This document shows positions 1 through 7,461 of a stretch of 64,000 bases of DNA, in pieces. The notes beneath the pieces are model-generated. The model saw nothing but the letters and a program-made list of their open reading frames with translations, had not been told where the DNA came from and made no database searches. This DNA is from Gemmatimonas aurantiaca (GTDB taxonomy: Bacteria > Gemmatimonadota > Gemmatimonadetes > Gemmatimonadales > Gemmatimonadaceae), in NCBI RefSeq assembly GCF_037190085.1, contig NZ_JBBCJO010000010.1, positions 124,001-188,000 on the forward strand. Reading direction: 5' to 3'. The translations under genes and the position numbers were made by a program. Positions within the stretch are counted from its first letter, which is position 1. Every line of letters starts with the position of its first letter.

Positions 1-95
1 TCCTGGAGATCGTACCGGCGCTCGAACTCGGCTGGCGTGGTGACATGTGACTTTGCCCGTCGAGTCCCACTCGCTGATGTCTAACGTCGCGTTGG
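1..95 (-). pseudogene. 3'-end remnant of an IS3-type orfB transposase
   Basis: On the complementary strand, positions 41 to 3 read TTPAEFERRYDLQ, resembling the conserved tail of IS3-family OrfB integrases after the DDE core. The same frame has a stop at 81-83 and nothing recognisable further upstream, so only the extreme C-terminus survives. The gene would run off the left edge. The match is short; it could be chance, but the neighbouring IS110 transposase makes transposon debris plausible. Confidence 0.33.
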
Positions 96-204
96 TGCCG
101 GCAGCGGCTCAAAGAACTGCGGTCAATTGCTCGCTGCGTTCGCTGGCCGCATTCTTTGGTGAGCCGCCGCGACACAACGGTAGCTTTAGCAACTGTCTTG
201 AAAG

Positions 205-1164
205 TCAAGCGGCTGCGAGTATCTCGGTCGTGGTTCTTGCGCTCCACGTCGTGTTCGTACGAACCATCGTATTCAGGATGGTGAGCCGTTTGCGCATACA
301 TGCGACGAGCGCAAGTTTTTTGGGTTTGCCGGCAGCGACCAGTCGCAAGTAGAACTCGCGAATGATCGCGTTGCGACGGGTGGCGACTAAGGCCGCCATG
401 TATAACACACCACGCACGGCTGCCCGACCGCCTTGCACGAATCGCCGACCGCGCATGGTGCCGGAGTCGCGACTCAGCGGAGCCACGCCCACCAGCTTGG
501 CAATCGCACGACGAGACAAGCGGCCGAGTTCCGGCAGGTCGGCGAGCAGGGTACGAGACAGCACGGGGCCACCCCCCGGCACACTGCGCAGCAACTCGTC
601 GCGCTCACGCCAGGCGGGACTCTGTCGAACCAGTGCGCTGAGGTCCGTGTCCGTCTTGCGCAGCTCGCGCTCAAGAAACGCCATGTGCGCCGTGAGACTC
701 TTGCGCACCTGTTGCTTGCCGGTGCCGAACACCTGTCCCACGCGATTGCGTTCCGCCTGCAGCCTCTCCAGGAGCTGCCGCCGTCGAGTGAGCAGCGCAT
801 CGAGCTCCTGCGCAGCCGCATCGGGAATGATGCGCACCTCCGGTCGGACGACATCAGCGAAGCGCGCGAGGATGTCTGCGTCAATGCGATCCGTTTTCGC
901 CAGCTGCCCCGTCGCCTTTGCAAAGTCACGCACCTGGCGTGGATTCACGACCACCACGGGCAGTGCCGCCGCCGCGAGCGCAGCGACCGCGAGCAGCTCG
1001 TAACCGCCGGTCGCCTCCAGCACGATCAACTGTGGACGGCTGGCGGCGACTCGCTGCACCAAGGCCTGTACACCCGGCCCATCGTTCTCCACGGTAAATC
1101 GCGCTGCACCTGGCAGCACGCTGATCACCAACTCGGCTTTCGCTACAGCAATGCCGACGAACAT
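205..1164 (-). CDS. IS110-family transposase, first catalytic Asp replaced by Ala
   Basis: A 319-residue IS110-family recombinase, normal length for the family. The N-terminal RuvC-like DEDD domain (about 1-150) has Glu50 in LEATGGYE and Asp92/Asp95 in TDRID. The C-terminal Transposase_20 domain has the expected serine (Ser234) in APLSRDSG. The usual N-terminal motif GID-VSK reads GIAVAK, so the first DEDD acidic residue is Ala6 (codon GCT, one base from GAT). I start at 1164 because GGAGGGG sits just upstream and the family motif begins there; an open extension to 1245 lacks conservation. IS110 transposases cut and exchange DNA guided by a bridge RNA from the element's own non-coding end. 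The frame is intact but the missing acid predicts impaired catalysis. Element ends were not resolved. Confidence 0.92.
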   Translation of the reverse strand: MFVGIAVAKAELVISVLPGAARFTVENDGPGVQALVQRVAASRPQLIVLEATGGYELLAVAALAAAALPVVVVNPRQVRDFAKATGQLAKTDRIDADILARFADVVRPEVRIIPDAAAQELDALLTRRRQLLERLQAERNRVGQVFGTGKQQVRKSLTAHMAFLERELRKTDTDLSALVRQSPAWRERDELLRSVPGGGPVLSRTLLADLPELGRLSRRAIAKLVGVAPLSRDSGTMRGRRFVQGGRAAVRGVLYMAALVATRRNAIIREFYLRLVAAGKPKKLALVACMRKRLTILNTMVRTNTTWSARTTTEILAAA

Positions 1165-1402
1165 GTCCCCTCCACCGCTCGGCGTTGGTCGCCCTCGCCC
1201 GTCCTTGTGACAATTCGGGCTCGATCCATCGACCGGCCCCCGCAACTGTTCGGGCTCTCACGACGAATGATCAAGCACGCCGCCCAGGCGAACGCACGGT
1301 GTTTGCCACCCAGACCGCATCGAGCTGGCGCCCCGATCAGAACTACTGCAGAATCATGAAAACGGTAGATACAAGACCGTAGCTACCCCAGCTTCTCCTT
1401 GT
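1165..1402. other. Upstream flank of the IS110 transposase, possible element end / bridge-RNA DNA
   Basis: This gene-free stretch lies 5' of the transposase. It contains the 9-bp direct repeat TTCGGGCTC at 1214-1222 and 1249-1257, with the small dyad TCGATccATCGA between them, and the hairpin ACGGT-N9-ACCGT at about 1362-1380. IS110-group elements encode their bridge RNA in the non-coding end upstream of the transposase, so structured sequence here fits, but I cannot assign loops or element boundaries. It must also hold any promoter for the gene at 1403. Confidence 0.25.
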
Positions 1403-2359
1403 ATGATAGTCGACGCGCGAATCATCAAAGCCTTCGAAGAACAAAACGGCTTTCCGCTCGAGCCGAACCTCGTCGTGCTCGGACTCATGGGTTCGCACAG
1501 TCACGGCACATATCTACCACCAGAAGAACCGAACGCGGTCGATGATGTCGACCTGATGGGTTTCGTCGTGCCGCCCATCGAATATCATCTCGGACTTCCC
1601 CGTTGGCAGCATTGGACGTTTCAGTTCGAAGAACTGGACGTGGTTGTATACAGTCTGGAGAAAGCGGTTCGTTTGTTGCTCAAGAGCAATCCGAACATCG
1701 TAGGCCTTCTCTGGCTGCGTGACGCGGAGTATGTGCATCGTCATGCGTCATTCACAGAGTTGCGTATGCAGCGCGACATCTTTTCGTCTCAGGCCGCAGC
1801 AGAGGCGTTCGCAGGGTATGCCGCGGATCAACTCAAGCGCATGGAAGCGTTCGACCTCGAACGAATGGCGGAGTATGAGTCGTTGACATCCATCATTCGC
1901 ACGAGGGGGCCCGTGAATGAACTCCTCGAAGCAGATGCGCAGAAGATCAAGCACATCGCGTCACATTGGCATCTCGACATCGAAATGCTCACACGCTTCC
2001 GAAAGATTCATCGTGAGCATTTCAGCGGTTATATGGGAGAGAAGCGTAAAGCCATGGTCCGAAAATATCAGTACGACGTGAAGAATGCGGCGCACCTGAT
2101 CCGTCTGCTGCGAATGGGAGCGGAATTCATCGAAACGGGGGAGCTGCGAGTGTTTCGCACCACTGATGCAGATGAACTCAAAGTGATCAAGCGGGGTGGT
2201 TGGACACTGGATCAGGTGAAAGCGGAGGCGGAGCGACCCTTCCACGTGGTGGAGTTGGCGAAGAACCGTTCGCCGCTGAAAGCTGAGCCCGACGCGTCGG
2301 CTGCCAACCGCCTGCTGATCGGACTACATCGCCAATTCTTGGGTCTCTCGAAGATTTGA
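1403..2359 (+). CDS. YcgL/COG3541-type nucleotidyltransferase superfamily protein
   Basis: A 318-residue protein with a DNA polymerase beta-type nucleotidyltransferase core. GLMGSHSHGTY (about residues 27-37) is the GS motif and DDVDLMGF (47-54) supplies the paired carboxylates; Asp78 in the next strand (EELDVVVY) is a likely third metal ligand. The C-terminal half is helical. Family members are predicted to transfer nucleotides to an unknown substrate; no partner antitoxin-like gene is adjacent. The gene is visibly less GC-rich than most of the window and lies between an IS110 transposase and decayed genes, suggesting horizontal acquisition. The ATG at 1403 has no strong ribosome-binding site. 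Confidence 0.8.
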   Translation: MIVDARIIKAFEEQNGFPLEPNLVVLGLMGSHSHGTYLPPEEPNAVDDVDLMGFVVPPIEYHLGLPRWQHWTFQFEELDVVVYSLEKAVRLLLKSNPNIVGLLWLRDAEYVHRHASFTELRMQRDIFSSQAAAEAFAGYAADQLKRMEAFDLERMAEYESLTSIIRTRGPVNELLEADAQKIKHIASHWHLDIEMLTRFRKIHREHFSGYMGEKRKAMVRKYQYDVKNAAHLIRLLRMGAEFIETGELRVFRTTDADELKVIKRGGWTLDQVKAEAERPFHVVELAKNRSPLKAEPDASAANRLLIGLHRQFLGLSKI

Positions 2360-2423
2360 ACGCACGCTGCGGTCCCACGAGCACTGCTGCAGTCAAAGGC
2401 AGTGAGGTACGTTGTATAACTGC

Positions 2424-2440
2424 GCAGCGCTCTGCGCTGC
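2424..2440. terminator. Short perfect hairpin downstream of the nucleotidyltransferase
   Basis: GCAGCGC-TCT-GCGCTGC gives a 7-bp stem with a 3-base loop, 65 bases after the stop at 2359 and 80 bases before the next start. There is no T-run directly behind it, so an intrinsic terminator is only one reading. An AT-richer patch (about 2450-2460) follows and may belong to the next gene's promoter. Confidence 0.28.
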
Positions 2441-2520
2441 TCCGTTCGCAGCTAATTTATGTGAGCCTTTGCAGCAGAACGCGGCGGTATGCCGATCCAT
2501 TCGACAAGGCACGGTGATAG

Positions 2521-3924
2521 GTGCGCAATCTTTTCCTCAGCTCGCATGTACGTATCGCAGTCCTCATTTTGGCCACGCTTGCGAGCGGGGCCGGCTGCAC
2601 GTCGAGCGAGCGTGAGGAGAAACCATCGACGACGCGTCAGCATGCTGACGAAAGCCGAGCTGGGAGTGCTGCTCCGACCTGGACGACCACGGTCGACACG
2701 TTGACCGATACGATCGTGGTGCGCACGGGCATCACAACCGATGACGAGACCAACCTTCGGTTGGTCGAGGAGTTGCGTATTGGCGAAGATCCGCAGGATG
2801 AGGAGCGAGCACTCGGCGACCCGCGTTTTGGACTACCGGGTCCGAATAATGGTATGTACGTGTGGGATCAATCCGCGACGATGCTGCGAGAGTATGATGC
2901 CGATGGACGCTTCCTACGCGATGTTGGGGGGAAAGGCGCGGGACCGGGCGAGTACAGATCAGCGAACGGCATGGGACGCCTGAAAGACGGTCGTCTCGTG
3001 CTGTGGGACCCGCAGAATCTTCGGATGGCCCTCTACGATTCGCTTGGACGCACCGTCGCGCATTGGCGCCACCTCGGCACACTGGGTATCGATAATTGGA
3101 GAGGCCTGCTCGTCGACACCGCCGACAATGTCTATGCGCTCTCCCGTTTCCAGTCAGTGACTGGAGGTCGCGAGGCCTATCCCGGTGAGCGAGAGGGCTA
3201 TCTGGTGCTCGACCGGCATGGTGAGATTCGCGACTCCATTATGCGTCCGTCCTGGCTTGCGCGCCCTGCGGTGCTCGTTTCGAGAATGAACGGCGGTGCT
3301 ATGATCTGGGATTACGTACCCTTCGCCGCACAGCCGAAATGGACGGTCAGTCCGCTTGGATACGTGGTGAGTGGCACGGGCAGCACCTATGCGATCACCC
3401 TCAATCGACCCGGTGCCCCGCTTCGAATCGAGCGGGTCCTCAAGCCCGTCGCCGTCACATCCCACGAGAGGTCAGCGGCCGAAGCGGCCGTCACTACGGA
3501 TATGCGCTCCGTCAACCGGCAGTGGACCTGGAACGGCCCGGCGATCCCCAGCGTCAAGGCGTTCTTTACGGATCTCCGCACGTCGGCGGAGGGGCGAATC
3601 TGGGTCGAACGCGTCATGGACGGTGAACCCGCCCGACAAGACTCCTCTTCGGCTCCGAGCGGCATTCTCGCCCCTCACGGTTCTGGTGCCGATCGAATTC
3701 TCTTGCCGACGACGATGCCGCAAGAGCGGTATGGATTCGACGTCTACGGTCCTGACGGTTACCTGCTCGGTACCGTGCAAGTCCCTCTCCGCTCGCGTAT
3801 CACCTACATGCGGGGAGATCAGGTGTGGGGCGTGATCATGGACGACATGGGAAGAGCGGAAGTCGTCCGATGGCGCGTCGAGCCTTCACTGGCCTCACGA
3901 GAACATGCGCAAGCACACGAGTAG
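2521..3924 (+). CDS. Secreted lipoprotein with a 6-bladed beta-propeller fold
   Basis: A 467-residue exported lipoprotein. The leader has basic residues, a hydrophobic stretch and the lipobox ASGAGC with Cys26, followed by a Ser/Glu/Lys-rich linker. The body shows the repeated strand pattern of 6-bladed propellers in Bacteroidota and Gemmatimonadota: GKGAGPGEYR near residue 140, then WDPQNLRMALYD and similar turns. The gene at 41239 is of the same kind (GRDGEGPGEFR). Function is unknown; such propellers usually bind ligands or partner proteins in the periplasm or outer membrane. GTG at 2521 is chosen because it gives the complete signal peptide; the upstream sequence lacks a clear Shine-Dalgarno. 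Confidence 0.72.
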   Translation: MRNLFLSSHVRIAVLILATLASGAGCTSSEREEKPSTTRQHADESRAGSAAPTWTTTVDTLTDTIVVRTGITTDDETNLRLVEELRIGEDPQDEERALGDPRFGLPGPNNGMYVWDQSATMLREYDADGRFLRDVGGKGAGPGEYRSANGMGRLKDGRLVLWDPQNLRMALYDSLGRTVAHWRHLGTLGIDNWRGLLVDTADNVYALSRFQSVTGGREAYPGEREGYLVLDRHGEIRDSIMRPSWLARPAVLVSRMNGGAMIWDYVPFAAQPKWTVSPLGYVVSGTGSTYAITLNRPGAPLRIERVLKPVAVTSHERSAAEAAVTTDMRSVNRQWTWNGPAIPSVKAFFTDLRTSAEGRIWVERVMDGEPARQDSSSAPSGILAPHGSGADRILLPTTMPQERYGFDVYGPDGYLLGTVQVPLRSRITYMRGDQVWGVIMDDMGRAEVVRWRVEPSLASREHAQAHE

Positions 3925-4071
3925 CAGGGTCAAATACGCGTTCATTCGGCGCCGGCGCGGCCTAGCGCGCGCTGCTGCCGATGAGGTCGATTGTAAGGAG
4001 GGCGGCTGGCCCACTACGTTCGCCAACATGCTCAGGAAAACCCGCATGGACGGCAACCGAAGCAATCTTCT

Positions 4072-4105
4072 AATCAGCCAGCTGATTCCCCGGCAACGTC
4101 CGGGG
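4072..4105. promoter_or_regulatory. Two adjacent dyads between two lipoprotein genes
   Basis: AATCAGC-CA-GCTGATT (4072-4087) is a 16-bp near-continuous palindrome, directly followed by CCCCGG-CAACGT-CCGGGG (4088-4105), a 6-bp hairpin. They lie in the 247-base gap between the lipoprotein ending at 3924 and the one starting at 4172. The first looks like an operator for a dimeric regulator; the second could be a terminator stem without a T-run. The rest of the gap shows nothing recognisable. Confidence 0.35.
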
Positions 4106-4171
4106 AGCGGCCGATGTCCAACAACTCCAGACCTTAGACGGATTTCTTTTCCCCTTATCTCCGAGGTGGCG

Positions 4172-4549
4172 ATGCGCCTGGCGCTGATGATCGGGATATG
4201 CGTGCTCGCTGGCTGCTCGAACAACGCGACGGAAGCACCGGCGCCATCGCAGGAAGTCTTCGTCGGGACGTGGCGGTCGGTCACGCCGTCGCTCGAGTTC
4301 CTCCGACTTTCTGTCGCCCCGAAGTCCAGCGAGTTCGGCGTGCTCGGATCACGCCTGACCTTTTCCGGCGTTGCCTGGGAAGGCAGCGGGAAGATCGACG
4401 GGGACTCGCTTGTCCTGCCGATGACTCTCGCCGGACAGACGGTTCCGATCGGTATGGTGATCGCTCATGCCACCGACGCTCGTACCTTGCGTGTGCATGT
4501 CCAGCCGTCCACCTCGTCTCCTCTGGACATCACGTTCGTTCGGGACTGA
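4172..4549 (+). CDS. Small lipoprotein of unknown function
   Basis: A 125-residue lipoprotein: MRLALMIGICVLAGC is a short leader with lipobox VLAG-Cys15, then an Asn/Thr/Glu-rich linker and a compact beta-rich domain of about 100 residues (GTWRSVTP, LTFSGVAWEGSG, DGDSLVLPM). That pattern is common in small lipocalin-like or META-like lipoproteins, but no family was recognised. GAGG nine bases upstream supports ATG at 4172; the longer open frame back to 3905 has no signal peptide or composition that makes sense. It may share a transcript with the propeller lipoprotein ahead. Confidence 0.62.
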   Translation: MRLALMIGICVLAGCSNNATEAPAPSQEVFVGTWRSVTPSLEFLRLSVAPKSSEFGVLGSRLTFSGVAWEGSGKIDGDSLVLPMTLAGQTVPIGMVIAHATDARTLRVHVQPSTSSPLDITFVRD

Positions 4550-4625
4550 CGTCCACTGATGGGGTCGTTCGGGAGATCGCAGGGATGACGTTCCGTTCGA
4601 AGATTTCGCGAAAGCCGTCGAGCAC

Positions 4626-5210
4626 TTACGACCCTGTCGGAGCTCCGGCGATTTCCGATGAAGCGTTTGCGGCATCCGCGCTCGGTGGCCCGAGCTTGAT
4701 CATCGTCTGCTGCGCCATCGTCCCGTTGGCAACGACGATCTCCCGTCGATCGTCCGTGCGCAGGAGCGTATAACCAAGGGAGATGTTTTCGACCACGCCC
4801 ACTTCATGGCCGGTACCGGTGGGGGCCGGGATCTGGATGCGGTCGCCTTGTCGGAACGGCTTGTAGAGAACGAGGCTGATGCCCGCGACCAGATTCCCGA
4901 GCGTGGTCTGAGCCGCGAAGCCGACGATGATCGACATCAGGCTCACGCCGGCGAGCAGCGCATTCCCCAACCGGTGGAGTGCAGGCACGAGATGGGCGTA
5001 ACACGTGACCAGCAGGAGCCACAAGAACAGGATCGTAAGCTGACTCACGAAAGAGAGCGTCATCTGATCGATTCGATCGGACGTGTCGTGGCGAAGCGCC
5101 ACGGCGATGAGTCTTCGGACGGTCCGGGACAGAATGATCCCGACCACGCCGAGAATGCCGGCGAGCACCAGTGCTCCGACGATTTGACTTGTATCGAACC
5201 ACTTCAGCAT
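4626..5210 (-). CDS. Small-conductance mechanosensitive channel family protein (MscS type)
   Basis: A 194-residue short MscS-type membrane protein. Three predicted membrane segments (about 7-30, 55-75 and 85-105) lead into the conserved pore and beta-domain region (GFAAQTTLGNLVAGISLV, then YKPFRQGDRI). It stops soon after the beta domain, so it lacks the full alpha/beta cytoplasmic vestibule of E. coli MscS. The family releases solutes on hypo-osmotic shock. GAGGGG seven bases before ATG at 5210 sets the start; an in-frame extension to 5294 has no membrane-protein character. It converges on the lipoprotein ending at 4549. Confidence 0.85.
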   Translation of the reverse strand: MLKWFDTSQIVGALVLAGILGVVGIILSRTVRRLIAVALRHDTSDRIDQMTLSFVSQLTILFLWLLLVTCYAHLVPALHRLGNALLAGVSLMSIIVGFAAQTTLGNLVAGISLVLYKPFRQGDRIQIPAPTGTGHEVGVVENISLGYTLLRTDDRREIVVANGTMAQQTMIKLGPPSADAANASSEIAGAPTGS

Positions 5211-5599
5211 CGGGCATCCCCTCGCAAAACGGGAGTACGGGTCGGGAGCGGCGGCGAATGCACCATGACCCGACACGCTCTGGCCAGCGCGCATCGATCG
5301 TCAGTGGCGGCCGCCGACTGCGTCGTCATTTCCGCGCGCCTCGAACGTCGTGACGGGGAATATCGTGGAGTGCGAGAGGCCGGCGGTCATCCGCTGACTT
5401 TCCATGGTGCTCAAATCTACACCGCTCTCCCCAGCGTCCTGGTTGCCCGCCACTACCCTTGGCTTCCGGGTGTCGAAGGCGGCCTGAGAATTCCATCGTT
5501 GCCCGGCCTCTGCGCCGAAAGGAAGACCCGAGTGTTCGGTCGCCACTGGCGTTCAGGGCATCGAATTCGGCGCGGCCCGTCACCGCTCCGTTGCGCACC

Positions 5600-5817
5600 G
5601 GGTTGTTTCGACGCAGCATCCGTGTGGCGCGAGCCGAGTTTCGGAAGTCGTCGCACTTCGGCGATGAGCAGGATCGGCCGCCGGAATACGGATGGTGCGA
5701 TGCGAACACCGGCCACGAGCGGATCTCCCCGATCGTGCACGCAAACCGAACCCGTGGGGCCTGTTCGACATACTGGGCGACGTGTGGGAATGGACACTCG
5801 ACCGACGGGCCATATGA
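5600..5817 (+). pseudogene. Remnant of a formylglycine-generating-enzyme-like (SUMF1) gene
   Basis: One frame reads FGDEQDRPP then EYGWCDANTGHE-ISP, and after a frameshift near 5740-5748 the next frame reads PNPWGLFDILGDVWEWTLD, ending at TGA 5815-5817. Together these match the middle of FGE-sulfatase domains (Y-x-W-x-x-x-N, then N-x-W/F-GL-x-D-x-x-G-x-VWEW). No start, N-terminus or complete C-terminus is present. A second fragment just upstream, ending LGFRVSKAA at stop 5485-5487, resembles the C-terminal GFRV tail of the same family but lies in the wrong order, so two copies or a rearrangement are possible. Confidence 0.6.
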
Positions 5818-5910
5818 CACGGCACGCTCTTGCAGCAACCCTTCTCGTCGCTCTTGGCGCCTGCACCGCAGGGCCCGACAAGCTTGTCGGATGCTGGGCG
5901 TTCGAGCGTC

Positions 5911-6750
5911 GCACCGGTCCGTTCGGTTATTGCGCTCGCGCCATCGGCTCCGGTAAACGCCGACGCGTGGGGCAGAGCACCCTATCGACCGAGCCCGACG
6001 ATCATCGAGGCGGCCAAAGCGCTGTACGCGCAACACTCGGTGCAGGCCATTGCCCGGTCGGATGCCGGCGCGCGCAATCTCCACGTAACAACGTAGTGCG
6101 TTGAGGAGATCATCGCCAACAGCCGCGCGCAACGCGAAAAGGCCATTGTATTCGTCACTGGCGTGCCTGGTGCGGGCAAGACGCTCGTGGGGTTGAACAT
6201 CGCCACGCAGCATCTCGGGCAAGACGATACCCATGCAGTGTTTCTATCGGGGAACGGGCCGCTCGTGGCCGTGCTCCGTGAGGCGCTTGTTGAAGATGAT
6301 CTTCAACGCCAGCGCGCACTCGGCAATACGCCCGAACGCAAAGGTGCGGTGATAGTATGCCTGGTGGGTGGCGGTCAGCAGATCCACACGGGTGAGGCGG
6401 GCATCGGCGCGTGGTTGGATGCCCTCCGCGACACGTATCCGCGGCGCAGCGACTCAAAGCCTACTGCATCGATTTGCGCGTGGATGTAGATCCGGTGAAG
6501 TACTTTCTTGCCGATCGCGCCCATACGCGCTCGTCGTACTACCTCGAGGATGCCGCAACCGAATTCCAGACCCAGGGACTTGAGCTCGACTGGACGATGA
6601 TGAGCTGGGATGCTGACCTGCGCCGAACCAAGGGGCAAAGGTATGGCCATCTTCGTACCGAAGGGGCGCAAGTCGGACGCGACCCTCAGTCCGGGGAACT
6701 ACGAGGAGACGTCGCAATACCTGCAGGCGCTCGGCATCCCGCTATTGTGA
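5911..6750 (+). pseudogene. Degraded DUF2075 (Schlafen-like) ATPase
   Basis: Fragments of one DUF2075 protein occur in order. They are YRPSPTIIEAAKALYAQHSV (about 5970-6030), an in-frame TAG at 6094-6096, then the Walker A segment FVTGVPGAGKTLVGLNIA (from 6148) and FLSGNGPLVAVLREAL. Next come LVGGGQQIHTGEAGIGAWL, a frame change, SSYYLEDAATEFQTQGLELD, another frame change, and the terminal GMAIFVPKG through GIPLL with TGA at 6748-6750. The N-terminal nuclease-like third is missing, and sequence between ERKGAV and IVCLVGGG (normally containing Walker B) is deleted. An intact homologue would be much longer. This is a gene in decay, consistent with an old island. Confidence 0.85.
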
Positions 6751-6879
6751 AGGGATCGTCGGGTCGTCGCTTGACGGTGCGGAGATGACCCGGTAGCCTC
6801 TGCACATGCCTACCTCCGGTCGTGTTGTGACCACTCCAACGACTTCCAGCCCCAGGTGGAGCCGGAAGCGGCGAGCCCG

Positions 6880-7461
6880 ATGATCGGTCGTCTCCTCGCG
6901 CTCGCGTCCTCTCTCTCGGTGAGCCTCGCACTCCCGCTATCCCGGCCCACTGAGACGTTTGTCGACCGCCGCATCGTCGACACGGTCATCGCCGGCAACG
7001 CCGGGAGCGAATGGGCGCACGGCTATGCGGGGCACGACGACTGGGCGGGGGTGCAGAACGACACGACCTTCCGGCAGGCCAATGGCTGGATGCGCTATGC
7101 CATGACGACCTTTGATGACACCGAGGTCATCATTGCCTGCGTCTTTGTGGGGAACCGCGACGCGACACGACACTTCGATCTGGTCGTGGAGGACAGCCTC
7201 ATCGCGCGTGCCACCCTGACGCCCACCGATTCGGCCACCCGCACGCTCGAAATGCGCGTCCCTTTTGGCGTGACCAGGGGGCGCACCAATATTTCCGTGG
7301 TACTGCGCGGTCGGGAGGGCCGCACGCCGGCGCTGCGCTCGCTCAGCATCCTGCAGGATCATCACGAAATGGCCGTCACCGTTCGTCCACTTCACCAACC
7401 GGTCGCGATACCCGTATCACGACTCGCCTACTCATACCCTCCATTGGGAGCTGCTCGATGA
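6880..7461 (+). CDS. Exported DUF6805-like beta-sandwich domain protein
   Basis: A 193-residue protein with an apparent signal peptide (MIGRLLALASSLSVSLALPL). The remainder resembles the accessory domain (DUF6805) at the C-terminus of GH127-type glycosidases: GWMRYAMTTFDDTEVIIACV near residue 70, FDLVVEDSLIA, then RVPFGVTRGRTNISVVLRG. Here it stands alone with no glycosidase domain. The stop codon overlaps the start of the M14 peptidase by four bases (ATGA), so the two are co-translated. A role beside an exported peptidase, perhaps in substrate or glycan binding, is inference. ATG at 6880 begins the leader; an upstream ATG at 6856 adds only acidic residues. Confidence 0.62.
   Translation: MIGRLLALASSLSVSLALPLSRPTETFVDRRIVDTVIAGNAGSEWAHGYAGHDDWAGVQNDTTFRQANGWMRYAMTTFDDTEVIIACVFVGNRDATRHFDLVVEDSLIARATLTPTDSATRTLEMRVPFGVTRGRTNISVVLRGREGRTPALRSLSILQDHHEMAVTVRPLHQPVAIPVSRLAYSYPPLGAAR

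Noticed and set aside
2401..2520. Possible integron attC-like site
   Set aside because: There are dyads and a TAAC, but no RYYYAAC/GTTRRRY pair with the required spacing.
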